From positions 53,096 through 117,095 of the forward strand of contig NZ_BAZR01000014.1 in the NCBI RefSeq assembly GCF_001315105.1: DNA of 64,000 bases, in the 5' to 3' direction. Shown here piece by piece: positions 24,977 through 36,210 of this stretch. Below the pieces are notes generated by a model, which had not been told where the DNA came from, ran no database searches, and saw only the letters and a program-made list of their open reading frames with translations. The position numbers and the translations under genes were made by a program. Source of the DNA: Paenibacillus sp. JCM 10914. Its GTDB lineage: Bacteria; Bacillota; Bacilli; Paenibacillales; Paenibacillaceae. Each line of letters begins with the position of its first letter. Position 1 is the first letter of the stretch.

Positions 24977-25633
24977 GTGGCATATGACAATAATATACCT
25001 ATTCTGCTGAATTGCAGAAACCGCCGCTGTTTGATCATTGGCGGCGGCAGGGTCGCTGCACGTAAAGCATCAACTTTGCTGGATGTCGGGGCGAATGTAC
25101 ATATTGTAAGCCCGGTAATAAAAAGTGAAAGTTTGCAACAACAAGTGGATCGCGGCCAGCTCCGCTGGGATCAGAGGACGTATGGTGCTGATGTAATCCA
25201 GGGGGCTTTTCTGGTACATGCGGCAACGAACGATGCCAAGCTCAATCTGATTATTGCGGAGGATGCTGAACGCCTGGGCATCTTGGTGAACGTATCAAGT
25301 GATGGAGGACGCGGTTCTTTTACGAACCCAACCGTGATGAGACGCGGACGGCTGATACTTGCGGTGTCCACATCCGGCGCGGGGCCGATCGCCTCGATGC
25401 GCATTCGCGATCAGTTGGAAGAGCAGTTCGGCGAAGCGTATGAGTCATATTTGGATGTACTCTACCGAATTAGGGCTACCATTAAGAGCGTAGTAAGCGA
25501 CGAGGAGATTCGGAGAAGATTGCTGGACCAAGCCTATCGTTTGGATATACTCGGAGAGATTGAACGCGGGAATGATGAGCCGTGGAGTACGGACAGAATC
25601 AAGCTATGGATTGAGAACAATCAGGAGGAATGA
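24977..25633 (+). CDS. sirC: precorrin-2 dehydrogenase / sirohydrochlorin ferrochelatase-like (SirC/Met8 type)
   Basis: Oxidises precorrin-2 to sirohydrochlorin on the branch from uroporphyrinogen III to sirohaem. 218 aa. The NAD-binding sequence IIGGGRVAARK (about 19-29) and the family motif STSGAGPIAS are clear. GTG start 6 nt after the hemX stop. It lies in the hem operon with the uroporphyrinogen III methylase domain (26601), so both sirohaem branch steps are encoded here. Confidence 0.92.
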   Translation: MAYDNNIPILLNCRNRRCLIIGGGRVAARKASTLLDVGANVHIVSPVIKSESLQQQVDRGQLRWDQRTYGADVIQGAFLVHAATNDAKLNLIIAEDAERLGILVNVSSDGGRGSFTNPTVMRRGRLILAVSTSGAGPIASMRIRDQLEEQFGEAYESYLDVLYRIRATIKSVVSDEEIRRRLLDQAYRLDILGEIERGNDEPWSTDRIKLWIENNQEE

Positions 25634-25639
25634 ACAAGC

Positions 25640-26596
25640 ATGCGCACAATTGTGGTTGGAAGCAGACAAAGTGCTTTGGCACTCACACAGACAGGACAAG
25701 TTATTGATGATCTACAGCGAATAGCGAGAGCGAATGGGTTGGATTTCAATTTCGAAGTCAAAAAAATCGTGACCAAGGGAGATCGCATACTTGATGTCAC
25801 GTTATCAAAGGTCGGCGGTAAAGGTCTATTCGTCAAGGAGATTGAACAAGCCATGTTGGATGGGGAGATTGATATGGCTGTGCACAGCATGAAGGATATG
25901 CCGTCCGTTCTGCCAGATGGTCTCGTATCCGGTGCAGTGCCTGCGCGAAAGGACCCACGGGACTGTCTATTGTCCAAGGTGGGTACAACGCTTGACGATC
26001 TGCCGCAAGGTGCGAAGGTAGGGACAAGCAGCTTGCGCCGCTCCAGTCAGTTGAAGGCATACCGACCGGATCTTCAAATCGACTGGATTCGGGGGAATAT
26101 CGATTCACGCATTCGCAAGATGGAGGATGGTGAATTCCATGCGATCATTCTAGCGACGGCAGGTATGCAGCGTATGGGCTGGGAGGATCGCATTACATCC
26201 CGCTTGCCGATTGACATTAGTCTACCTGCGGTGGGTCAAGGCGCACTCGGTATCGAATGCCGTGAGAATGACACTGAATTGCTAAATCTATTGTCTCTTT
26301 ATAATGATGAACATACCGCACTTACTGTAGCGGCTGAGCGTAAATTCCTGAGCGAATTGAACGGTGGTTGCCAAGTTCCGATTGGCGCCCATGCGGTGCT
26401 AAAGAATATAGGCGCAGGTGATTCCCGCGGAGAACAAAACGTTATACAATTAACGGGTATGGTAGGCTCTCCGGACGGTGAAATCGTATTGAAGGAAAGC
26501 GCTGAGGGAACGAATCCAGAGGTGCTTGGAGTGGAAGTAGCCGAGAAGCTGAAAGCTAAAGGAGCGGAGAAGATTCTGGCACAAGTAAGGGGATGA
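25640..26596 (+). CDS. hemC: porphobilinogen deaminase (hydroxymethylbilane synthase)
   Basis: Joins four porphobilinogen units into hydroxymethylbilane. 318 aa. Starts TIVVGSRQSALALTQT; the active-site KxxR region DMAVHSMKDMP and the cofactor Cys near residue 242 in GGCQVPIGAHA are visible. CAGGAGGAA precedes the ATG. It is 6 nt after sirC. Confidence 0.98.
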   Translation: MRTIVVGSRQSALALTQTGQVIDDLQRIARANGLDFNFEVKKIVTKGDRILDVTLSKVGGKGLFVKEIEQAMLDGEIDMAVHSMKDMPSVLPDGLVSGAVPARKDPRDCLLSKVGTTLDDLPQGAKVGTSSLRRSSQLKAYRPDLQIDWIRGNIDSRIRKMEDGEFHAIILATAGMQRMGWEDRITSRLPIDISLPAVGQGALGIECRENDTELLNLLSLYNDEHTALTVAAERKFLSELNGGCQVPIGAHAVLKNIGAGDSRGEQNVIQLTGMVGSPDGEIVLKESAEGTNPEVLGVEVAEKLKAKGAEKILAQVRG

Positions 26597-26600
26597 AGGG

Positions 26601-28156
26601 ATGGCAGGTAAGGTTTACCTCGTCGGTGCAGGTCCGGGCGATGCGCGGCTGATTACGATAAAGGGCAAGGAATGTATAGAGAAGGCAGATGCCGTCGTTT
26701 ATGATCGTTTGGCTAGCCCTCGCCTGCTGCGGTGGATGAAGCCGGGGGCGAAGAAAGTCTATGTAGGCAAGCTTCCTGACCGTCATACCATGAAGCAGGA
26801 TGAAATCAACCAGCTGCTGGTGGATTTGGCGCTTGAAGGCAAGGTTGTTGTTCGATTAAAGGGCGGTGACCCGACTATTTTCGGAAGAGTAGGCGAGGAA
26901 GCCGAGTTGCTGTATCGCAACGGGATTCCTTACGAAATCGTGCCGGGGATTACGTCAGCGATCAGCGTACCGGCATATGCCGGCATTCCGGTAACGCATC
27001 GGGAGCACGCATCTTCCTTGTCGATTATTACGGGACACGAGAGCCCGGAGAAGCTGGATCGCATGATTCAGTGGGACAAGGTTACCAATGCTACGGGGAC
27101 ACTAATATTTATGATGGGTGTCGCCAAGATTGGTTATATTAGCCGGCAACTGATCAAGCACGGCAGGCCACCAGAAACACCAGTTGCGCTTATACGATGG
27201 GGAACACGGGCTGAACAGGATACGCTGACAGCTACCCTTGCAGATATCGAAGAGAAGGTAAGGAAGGCGGATTTCCAGCCGCCCGCAGTTATCGTAGTTG
27301 GACAAGTAGTACTTCAGCGCGAACATCTGAAGTGGGCGGAGCGCCTGCCATTGTTCGGCACGCGTATCCTGGTTACGCGGGCTCGCAGCCAGGCGAGTAC
27401 TTTGGTATCCCAGATTGAGGATCTTGGGGGAGAACCTTATGAATTTCCGGTGATCGATACGATCATGCCATCCTCAGAGCATTCGCGACTGGAAGTTCAG
27501 CAGGCGCTGGGTAAGCTGAATATCTATCACTGGGTGTTCTTTACCAGCGTGAACGGAGTGGAGTTCTTCTTCCGTCATTTGAAGGAGCAGGGCAAGGATA
27601 TCCGTTCGTTGGCGTCAGCAGAGTAGTTGCCGTTGGTCCAGCTACAGCAGAAGCGCTAAGACACTATGGGATTGCCGCCGAAGTTCTCTCCGAACGGTTC
27701 CAGGCGGAAGGGCTTGTCGACAGATATAGCTCGGAGCTTGTCCCCGGTCAGAACGTACTGCTGCCGCGCGGCGATCTTGCCCGCAAGTGGCTACCTGAGC
27801 AGCTCACGGAGATGGGACTCCATGTAACGGATGTCACCACCTATGAGAATGTGCTCTGCGGAGAAGACGATGATGAGCTGTTGAAGCTGCTAGAGGAAGG
27901 TAAAATCCATGCCGTTACGTTTACGAGCTCATCAACCGTAAATAATCTGTTCAAGGTACTTAAGAACATGGGCGTAGACGAGCCAGCCCGGCTTCTGAAA
28001 TCTGCCGCTATCGCTTGCATCGGACCGTTGACAGCCAAGACTGCTGAAGAAGCGGGATTAGAGGTGTCGATATTGGCCGAGGAAGCGACTGTCGATAGCC
28101 TGGTGCAAGCCCTGTGTCAGTGGAATGAGGATAATCCAAGACGCATGATGTCATAA
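26601..28156 (+). CDS. cobA-hemD: bifunctional uroporphyrinogen-III C-methyltransferase / uroporphyrinogen-III synthase (one frame break)
   Basis: The N-terminal half (about 1-250) is the SUMT methylase: YLVGAGPGDARLIT, GGDPTIFGR, VPGITSA. The C-terminal half is HemD: ILVTRARSQAS, then VVAVGPATAEAL and ITFTSSST-like VTFTSSSTV. The frame is broken at about 27620, where GCAGAGTAG should read GCAAGAGTAG (one A lost). With that base restored the protein has 518 aa. The fusion supplies both the haem precursor and the first sirohaem step. It is 4 nt after hemC. Confidence 0.92.
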
Positions 28157-28207
28157 TCGATATTTCATATTTTTCATTTATAAAGATACAACTGGAGGTA
28201 GTTCGTC

Positions 28208-29205
28208 ATGAGTTTTCCAATCGTACGTCATCGCCGGCTTCGTCAAAACGCCGGCATTCGCAGCATGGTGCGCGAGACTGTGCTGCAGCCGGAAGATCTC
28301 GTTCAGCCCATTTTTGTCGCCTTTGGCAGTGGCATTAAATCCGAAATTTCTTCGATGCCCGGCGTCTATCATTTTTCGCTCGATACGTTGAAAGAAGAAG
28401 TCGATGAGATCGTTGATCTGGGGATTCCAGCCGTACTATTATTTGGTATTCCCGAGACAAAGACAGTGTTGGATCATCGGGCTTTGCCGAGGACGGAATT
28501 GTGCAGGAAGCGACGCGATTGATCAAATCGTGGTATCCGGACCTGCTGGTTATCGCGGACACCTGTCTGTGCGAATTCACGGACCATGGCCATTGTGGCA
28601 TGGTGCATACATTCGAGCGTGACGGCCACGTCTGCGGTGATGTTCTGAACGACCAATCACTGGAGCTCCTTGCACGTACCGCAGTGTCTCAAGCCAAGGC
28701 GGGGGCAGACATTATTGCACCTTCCAATATGATGGATGGTTTTGTGCAGGCGATTCGCAGCGGACTCGATGAAGCCGGATTTGAGCATGTTCCGATTATG
28801 TCATATTCGGTGAAATATGCATCCGCCTTTTATGGACCGTTCCGCGAAGCCGCGGATTCCGCGCCGCAATTCGGTGATCGCAAAACCTATCAGATGGACC
28901 CGGCGAACGTCAGGGAAGCGCTCCGTGAGGCAGAATCAGACGTGCTTGAAGGGGCTGACATGTTGATGGTGAAGCCGGCCATGGCTTATCTGGATGTGGT
29001 CCGGTTGCTTCGCGATCAATTCGACCTGCCGATTGTAGCTTACAACGTAAGCGGAGAATATTCGATGATCAAAGCAGCTGCCCAGCAGGGGTGGATCAAT
29101 GAGCAGGCGATTGTTCTGGAGCTGTTAACCGCAATGAAACGCGCGGGTGCGGACATTATCATCACGTATTTTTCCAAGGATGCCGTGCGCTGGATGAGCA
29201 AGTAA
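28208..29205 (+). CDS. hemB: delta-aminolevulinic acid dehydratase (one frame break)
   Basis: Condenses two 5-aminolevulinate into porphobilinogen. The zinc-type metal site CLCEFTDHGHCG and the Schiff-base lysine in MVKPAMAYLD are present. The frame breaks at about 28462, where ACAAAGACAG should read ACAAAGGACAG (one G lost), giving ETKDSVGSSGFAEDG and 332 aa. TGGAGGT precedes the ATG. It is 51 nt after cobA-hemD. Loss of hemB would block haem synthesis, so the break is probably an error. Confidence 0.94.
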
Positions 29206-29250
29206 ACGATAATCGAAGCTACGTAATTACGTTTGTTAGGAGTGTGGATG

Positions 29251-30542
29251 ATGAGTCAAGGTTTGCGAAAAGAGGGTCTTTCCCGTTCAGCCTTTGAAGA
29301 GGCAAAGCAGTATATTCCCGGAGGTTAACAGTCCGGTGCGCGCGTTCAAGTCCGTGGGACTGACACCGATCTATATGGAGCGTGGTGAAGGCAGCCGGGT
29401 ATTTGATATCGATGGCAATACCTTTATCGATTATGTGGGCTCCTGGGGACCGCTGATTATGGGGCACGCTCATCCCGAGGTGGTAGAAGCGCTGCAGGAG
29501 ACCGTGGTGAAAGGCACGAGCTTTGGGGCCAACGCTGCTCGAGACGGAAATGGCCAAACTGGTGTGCGAACGTGTACCGTCGATCGAGGTTGTAAGAATG
29601 GTTAACTCGGGCACGGAGGCGACGATGAGCGCGATCCGACTTGCTCGTGGATATACAGGTCGTAATAAAATCATTAAATTCGAGGGTTCTTACCACGGAC
29701 ATGCTGACAGCTTGTTGATCAAAGCAGGTTCGGGCATCGCTACACTCGGTCTGCCGGATAGCCCGGGCGTCCCGAAGAGTGTTGCCACCAATACGATTGC
29801 AGTCCCATACAATGATCTGGCGTCGGTTCAGCTCGCATTCGAACGGTTCGGCGAAGAGATTGCGGCTGTGATCGTTGAGCCGGTTGCAGGCAACATGGGC
29901 GTCGTTGCCCCGAATCCTGGGTTCCTGGAAGGTCTGCGCCAAGTAACCACGGAGTATGGTAGCGTGTTGATTTTTGATGAGGTGATGACCGGGTTCCGGG
30001 TTGATCTGAACTGTGCGCAAGGCCGTTACGGTGTTACGCCTGACTTGACTTGCCTCGGCAAGGTTATTGGCGGCGGTCTGCCGGTCGGGGCCTATGGTGG
30101 CAGACGAGAGCTTATGGATCAGATTGCACCGGCTGGCCCGATCTATCAGGCAGGGACGCTCAGTGGGAATCCGCTGGCCATGGCTGCGGGCTACACGACG
30201 CTCAAGCTGCTGACGCCGGAGGTTTATGCCCAACTGGAAGAGCGCGGTGCCCAGCTGCAAGCCGGCTTAGAGCGCAACGCACAGGAATTTGGCATACCGT
30301 TGACCATTAATCGCGTAGGCTCGATGGTCTGTCCGTTTTTTACCAACACACCGGTTGTTAATTTTGACACGGCCAAGTCGAGTGACTTGGATTTGTTCAG
30401 TCGTTACTTTGCCGCGATGGTTCAAGAAGGAATCAGTGTGCCGCCTTCGCAGTTTGAAGGCATGTTCATATCCGGAGTCCATAGCTCCGAAGATATTGAG
30501 AAGACGATCGAGGCTAACTATAACGCCTTCAAGAGCCTATGA
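29251..30542 (+). CDS. hemL: glutamate-1-semialdehyde 2,1-aminomutase (two frame breaks)
   Basis: PLP enzyme that makes 5-aminolevulinate. The PLP lysine is in CLGKVIGGGLPVGA. Two 2-nt losses are needed to explain it: at about 29324 (GGAGGTTAAC, expected PGGVNSPVRAFK) and at about 29530 (GGGGCCAACG, expected SFGAPTLLETEM with four C). Restoring them gives 431 aa, the family length. TAGGAG precedes the paired ATGs at 29248 and 29251. It overlaps the next gene by 4 nt. Confidence 0.94.
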
Positions 30543-31449
30543 CGTATCAGGGTGCTTGGAGCAAACGCGGCGAGTGGCTTGAATTAATGCCGGGTAAATG
30601 GCTGCTTAATCAACCCGATCGTGATGAAGCCACAGCTAGCTGGCTATTGGAGACGATGGGAATGCCGGCTAAGCTGTATCGCAAGCTGCGCCATGAGCAG
30701 GGGATACAATGGAGAGGGGATCGGCTGCGGCTGATCCTTTTTCCATTGCGCGATTATGGCATTGAGCAAGGTGGCAGGACCTGCACGTGTTGTACGAGGA
30801 TGATTTTTGCCTCGTTGTCCAAAAACCTGCCGGTATGGCCGTGCATCCTGATCAACAATCGCAGGAGACCACGCTGAATCATGTCGTTGCTTCGTATTAT
30901 GAATCGACTGGTGTTCAGACCGCCGTAAGACATATCCATCGACTCGACAAGGATACAACCGGCCCCGTGCTGTATGCAAAGAATGAATATGCGCAATTGA
31001 AGCTGGACGAAGCGATGCGAGAGAAGAAGATCGTCCGGATCTACGCCGCAATCGTTCAAGGACGGGTTGATCCTGGACTTAAGGTAATCGATCTGCCGAT
31101 AGGCAAGGACCGCAATCATGGGAGTCGGCGCAGGGTCTCTTTAACGGGACAGGCCGCTGTAACCCATGTTATGTCTTCCGAAGTGTATCGTGCACACAGC
31201 CTGCTTCACCTTCGGTTAGAGACAGGTCGAACGCATCAGATTCGGGTCCATCTAAGCCATATGGGGCATCCACTTGCAGGTGATTCTCTTTATGGAGGAA
31301 GTGCAGTCACTTTTAAACGTCAGGCACTGCACGGGGAGCGCCTCTGGTTCCAGCATCCTCTGACAGGTGAAGAGGTGGAAGTGTTTGCTCCCTGGCCGGA
31401 AGATATGAGCAAATTACAAGAGTGGATAAGAACCTCATCCTCTCGTTAG
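30539..31449 (+). CDS. RluA-family rRNA/tRNA pseudouridine synthase (one frame break)
   Basis: Isomerises uridine in RNA. The catalytic Asp is in HRLDKDTTG; the later motif LETGRTHQIRVH is complete. The N-terminal part looks like a degenerate S4-type domain (ATASWLLETMGMP). The ATG overlaps the hemL stop (ATGA), so translation is coupled. The frame breaks at about 30769 (CAAGGTGGCAG; one A or G lost before WQDLHVLYEDD). Corrected length is 303 aa. Which RNA it modifies is unclear. Confidence 0.88.
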
Positions 31450-31505
31450 ATTTTAGATAAGACCATGGATTCATTCTGAAACTTTCAAACACAATCCGTA
31501 AAAAA

Positions 31506-31535
31506 GTCATGCTCCCCCTTGTTGACGCATACAGA
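31506..31535 (+). promoter_or_regulatory. sigma-E type promoter of spoVID
   Basis: GTCATGCT (31506-31513) and CATACAGA (31528-31535) are exactly 14 nt apart and match the mother-cell sigma-E pattern (GKCATATT, CATACANT) at most positions. B. subtilis spoVID is sigma-E dependent. Confidence 0.6.
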
Positions 31536-31613
31536 TAAATGGAGTGGCAAAACTTAGGCTGATGCCGTGACCACCGTTCACGGATAGTATATGCCAAAAA
31601 GGAGGACATTCCC

Positions 31614-32948
31614 GTGTTTGACCAATCCTACGGATTGCGGTTTGATATCTATGAGCGAATTAATCTGACGGAAGATTTGCCGGGAATTGATGAATTGGAA
31701 GAGGCGGAATTGATTCCACATATTCAGGTAATCAGTCAGCAGGACCAGGCTGCACTTCGTGGTCATTTACTTCTGGCAGGCCTGTATAAAGGCGATACCG
31801 AAACCGGAGAAAGCGAGCCTTTGGAGCATTGGATCCCGGTGGAAATCACCGTCCCTTTGAACCGTGTCGCTTCTCTTGAGGACATCGCGGTGGAAATTGA
31901 GAATTTTGACGTTGATTTGTTGTCCAAGCGAAGCCTGAACATTACGGGTGTGCTGTCTCTTAAGGGGATTCAGGGCGCGGCACCGGGGCACCGTGATCAA
32001 GAATGGGGTAATGAGGAATTCACAGTGGTACATGCTCCTGAAGCACCGGGTGTTTTCTCCACCGGAGCGCAGCAACCGGATCATCAGGCTTATGAACCGT
32101 ACCAGGCGGATGCAACTGAAGAAGCTACCGCACCGTCGCCTGCGTATTTTGAAGCTCAGCGAAGAGAAGAGCCGAATGGGGATGAACGTACTCAGCAATA
32201 TCTCGCCTCTTGGGCGGCATTCGAGAATCAGACGGATGATGCCGGGCAAGCGCGTGATTATGATGCAGAACAACTAACGAAGCAGACCCATGATACTGTC
32301 GAATATGCCATACATAATGAGGCGCAGTCACCAAGACGGTCAGAAGAACCACTTGCGCCAAGTATTTGGCAATTCGAGCGAAATACGGGACAGGAAACGG
32401 TTGAAGAAGAAACCTCATTCCCGGGCGTTGTTGAACGCAAGCGTGAAGAAGAAGTGGATGAGGTACCGGTGCTCGAGGCTGCGGATACAACGTCTTCGGC
32501 TGTTCAAGAGGAAGATGAGGCGTTGGTTGAACCTACACAAGAAATCATTGCTAAGGACGAGGAAGTGCCGAGCAAGCCCGAATTGAAAGTCGCATTCTCC
32601 TCCAAGGATGGTACGACCACCCCTTCCTCCGGTGTAGGGTTTTCGTCCTTGCTGCAATCCAGTCGAACGGTGCAAGAACAGGAGCACGCAGCACGCGAAG
32701 AGGAGGAAGCTACGGAAGAACTGGTGCAGACCGCTTCAGCGGAAGATGTGGAGTGGAAGAGCTTATTCCTTGGCAATCGACATGAGGAAACGCCATTCCG
32801 TAGGGTGCGGATGTGTATCGTCCAGCGTGAAGAGACGCTGGATCTGATTGCTGAACGCTATCAGTTGACCCCGCGCGAATTGCTGCTCTACAATCGCATG
32901 TCCGAGCAGAACGTGGAGGAAGGGCAAGTGCTGTACATTCCGCAGTAA
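31614..32948 (+). CDS. spoVID: stage VI sporulation protein D, coat encasement factor
   Basis: Mother-cell protein that drives coat layers to surround the forespore and binds SafA. 444 aa; the B. subtilis protein is 575. The N-terminal domain (LRFDIYERINL.. through about residue 130) matches the family. A long acidic, low-complexity middle follows. The C-terminal LysM domain ends ELLLYNRMSEQNVEEGQVLYIPQ-like. GTG start with AAAGGAGGA before it. Order hemL - spoVID - valS is as in Bacillus, but the ysxE gene that lies between spoVID and valS there is missing. Confidence 0.93.
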   Translation: MFDQSYGLRFDIYERINLTEDLPGIDELEEAELIPHIQVISQQDQAALRGHLLLAGLYKGDTETGESEPLEHWIPVEITVPLNRVASLEDIAVEIENFDVDLLSKRSLNITGVLSLKGIQGAAPGHRDQEWGNEEFTVVHAPEAPGVFSTGAQQPDHQAYEPYQADATEEATAPSPAYFEAQRREEPNGDERTQQYLASWAAFENQTDDAGQARDYDAEQLTKQTHDTVEYAIHNEAQSPRRSEEPLAPSIWQFERNTGQETVEEETSFPGVVERKREEEVDEVPVLEAADTTSSAVQEEDEALVEPTQEIIAKDEEVPSKPELKVAFSSKDGTTTPSSGVGFSSLLQSSRTVQEQEHAAREEEEATEELVQTASAEDVEWKSLFLGNRHEETPFRRVRMCIVQREETLDLIAERYQLTPRELLLYNRMSEQNVEEGQVLYIPQ

Positions 32949-32970
32949 CGATCCATTCTTATCTGGAATA

Positions 32971-33014
32971 AGCTGTAGGCAGGCTCAATTTGAGCTCTTG
33001 CTTGCGGCTTTTTT
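32971..33014 (+). terminator. terminator of spoVID
   Basis: An imperfect stem (GGCTC/GAGC inside AGC..GCT and AGGCA..TGCTT) ends in TTTTTT at 33009-33014. Confidence 0.75.
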
Positions 33015-33059
33015 ATTTTGGTCGTATGTTGAAGGGTCGAGTCGGATATACTCGAAATA

Positions 33060-33088
33060 TTGACTATATGCAACATCCACGTTATATT
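33060..33088 (+). promoter_or_regulatory. sigma-A promoter of the valS T-box leader
   Basis: TTGACT (33060-33065) and TATATT (33083-33088), 17-nt spacer. Confidence 0.85.
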
Positions 33089-33094
33089 TGAATA

Positions 33095-33436
33095 GAATGT
33101 ACACACGTATTTTTATATAACAGAACAACCTTGAACGGGAAGAGTAGGAAGGTATGACCTTCAGAGAGCGGAATTGCATCATGCGCTGAGAGATTCCGCA
33201 GGAACCAGCCAACCGAAGTCGCCCCGGAGTTGCGAACTTGAGCCAGTGATACCGCGTTTTTGGTATGGTTAGGGTTTGCCGGCAGCAGCCGTTATTTTGC
33301 GTAAAGTGTCGCACTTGACCTTCTCTGTTCAACATCGAAATAGAAGGGCGGTTGATGAGCAGCCGCAAGTGTGAAACAAAGGTGGTACCGCGAGAGAACA
33401 GTCTTTCGTCCTTTGAGGACGAGGGGCTTTTTTTGT
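33095..33436 (+). promoter_or_regulatory. T-box leader of valS
   Basis: Stem I with the AGTA motif (GAAGAGTAGGAAGG, about 33138-33151), the conserved ACAAAGGTGGTACCGCG (33376-33392), and a terminator hairpin CGTCCT/AGGACG followed by seven T (33400-33434). The likely specifier is GTC (33218-33220) in CCGAAGTCG, a Val codon, at the same distance from AGTA as in the argS leader. Confidence 0.93.
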
Positions 33437-33529
33437 TTCATGCCAAGTCGTAAATACCCGGCCCTATATTAGGAGGCTTAAATATTTCTGGTTGGCAAAA
33501 CTGACTAACAGTAACGGAGGTACGTTAAT

Positions 33530-36204
33530 ATGGAACAGGAACAGAAACAAACGCAATCCCTACAAATGCCAACAACCTATGATCCCAAGGCGGCAGAGCA
33601 AAAATGGTATCCGTATTGGAAGGAAGGCGGTTTTTTGAAGCAGGCAAAAGGCCGGATGCGGAGCCTTATACAATCGTAATCCCTCCTCCGAACGTTACCG
33701 GGATGCTGCACATTGGCCATGCCCTTGACTTTACCCTGCAAGATATTCTGATTCGTGTAAAACGGATGCAGGGATACGACGCGTTATGGCTTCCGGGTTC
33801 GGATCATGCGGGAATCGCAACCCAGACCAAGGTTGAACAGAAGCTGCGTGAAGAAGGGGTTACCCGTTACGATCTGGGAAGGGAAAAGTTCCTGGAGAAA
33901 GTATGGGAGTGGAAGGACCTCTACGCCGGCACGATTCGCGACCAATGGTCCAAAATCGGGCTTTCCCTCGATTATTCCAAAGAGCGCTTTACGCTGGATG
34001 AAGGATTGTCGGAAGCCGTTCGCGAGGTGTTCGTTAAGTTGTATGATAAAGGCCTCATTTATCGGGGCAAACGCATCATTAACTGGGACCCTGCCGCACG
34101 CACGGCCTTGTCCGATATAGAGGTTGAGTATAAGGAAGTGAACGGTCATCTGTATCATCTGCAGTATCCGCTGAAGGATGGCAGCGGCTTTATCACCGTA
34201 GCAACCACGCGTCCGGAGACGATGCTAGGCGATACCGCCGTAGCCGTTCATCCGGAAGACGAACGTTATAAGGACATGATTGGCAAGACGTTGGTTCTAC
34301 CGATCGTCGGGCGCGAAATACCGGTGATTGCCGATGAGTACGTGGAGAAGGAGTTCGGAAGCGGCGCGGTAAAAATCACCCCTGCACATGATCCGAACGA
34401 TTTCGAGATGGGTCAGCGTCATCAGTTGCCGCAAATCATCGTCATGGATGAGTCCGGCACGATGAACGGGTTTGCCGGCAAATACGAAGGTATGGACCGC
34501 AGCGAATGCCGCAAGCAAATCGTGTTGGACATGAAAGAGTCTGGCGTGCTGCTGCGGATTGAGGATCATGTGCACCAGGTTGGACATAGCGAGAGATCCG
34601 GCGCTGTCGTCGAGCCGTATCTGTCCACGCAATGGTTCGTTAAAATGCAGCCGCTGGCGGATGCAGCGGTTGACGCGCAGAAGTCAGGCAAAGGCGTTCA
34701 TTTTGTACCGGACCGCTTCGAACGATCCTATCTGCAATGGATGGAGAACGTGCGCGATTGGTGTATTTCGCGTCAACTGTGGTGGGGGCATCGGATTCCG
34801 GCCTGGTATTCAGAATCCACCGGCGAAGTTGTCGTTGCTATGAGTGAAGAGGAAGCACGTGCGAAGCTAGGCAAGGATGATCTCAGGCAAGATGAGGATG
34901 TACTCGATACGTGGTTCAGCTCTGCCCTCTGGCCGTTCTCGACGATGGGCTGGCCGAATGAGGAAAGTGCAGATTTCAAGCGTTATTATCCGACAAGCGT
35001 GCTTGTAACCGGGTATGATATCATACCGTTCTGGGTATCGCGCATGATATTCCAGGGGCTTGAGTTTACGGGCCAAATGCCGTTTAAAGATACCTTGATC
35101 CATGGTTTGGTACGAGACAGCGAGGGCCGCAAGATGTCCAAATCGCTTGGCAACGGTATTGATCCGCTCGAGGTGATTGAGCAGTATGGTGCCGATGCAA
35201 TGCGCTATATGATTTCGACGGGCAGCACGCCTGGTCAAGATCTTCGCTTCCGCTGGGAGCGCGTGGAACAGGCACGCAATTTTGCGAACAAGATATGGAA
35301 CGCCTCGCGGTTTGCGCTAATGAATCTGGAGGGCTTCAGTGCTGCCGATATCGACATTTCGGGAGAACTCGGAACGGCGGATCGCTGGATTTTGCACCGT
35401 CTGAACGAAACTTCCCGTGATATTACGCGTCTAATTGATGCCTACGAATTTGGCGAAACCGGTCGCTTGCTCTACAATTTCATCTGGGATGATCTTTGTG
35501 ACTGGTATATCGAATTTGCCAAGCTGTCTCTCTACGGCGAGGATCAGGTATCAAAGAGAAAGACACAGTCCGTATTGGCTTATGTATTGGATCGGACGAT
35601 GCGTCTGATTCATCCGTTCATGCCGTTTATCTCGGAAGAGATATGGCAGCATCTGCCGCATGAAGAAGGGGAGACCGTGATGCTGGCATCATGGCCTGTA
35701 TATGATTCCGCGTTTGAGAATCCGGAAGCCGTTGCCGAGATGAATTCACTGATGGATATCATCCGTGCGGTTCGTAACATCCGGGCCGAAGTCAATGTAC
35801 CGATGAGTAAGAAGGTTGAATTGCAGTTAAAACCGGTGAACGCCCAGATGGCAAGTATCATTGATCGTAATGCAGACTATATCCGCCGCTTCTGTAACAC
35901 CTCCGAATACGTCGCTTCACTGGAACTCGTGGCACCGGATAAGGCGATGACCGCTGTCGTTACAGGGGTAGAATTGTACTTGCCGCTCGCCGGGTTGATT
36001 GATATCGCCCAAGAGATCACCCGTCTGGAGAAGGAAATCCAGCACTTGAACAGCGAGGTAGAGCGTGTAGAGAAGAAGCTGAACAATCCGGGGTTTGTCG
36101 CGAAGGCACCTGAGAAGGTGATTGAGGAAGAGCGCGCCAAGATGGCTGATTATTCAGATAAACGCAGCATCGTTATTACACGCTTGGAAGAATTGAGAGG
36201 TTAG
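33530..36204 (+). CDS. valS: valyl-tRNA synthetase (one frame break)
   Basis: Class Ia synthetase with an editing domain. HIGH motif MLHIGHALD, KMSK motif GRKMSKSLGN, and the C-terminal coiled coil (ITRLEKEIQHLNSEVERVEKK) are present. The start is ATG 33530 with ACGGAGG before it. The frame breaks in a T run at 33631-33636, where six T replace the seven needed for KEGGFFEAG. Corrected length is 891 aa. It is T-box regulated and 6 nt upstream of folC. Confidence 0.96.
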
Positions 36205-36210
36205 TGGAAG

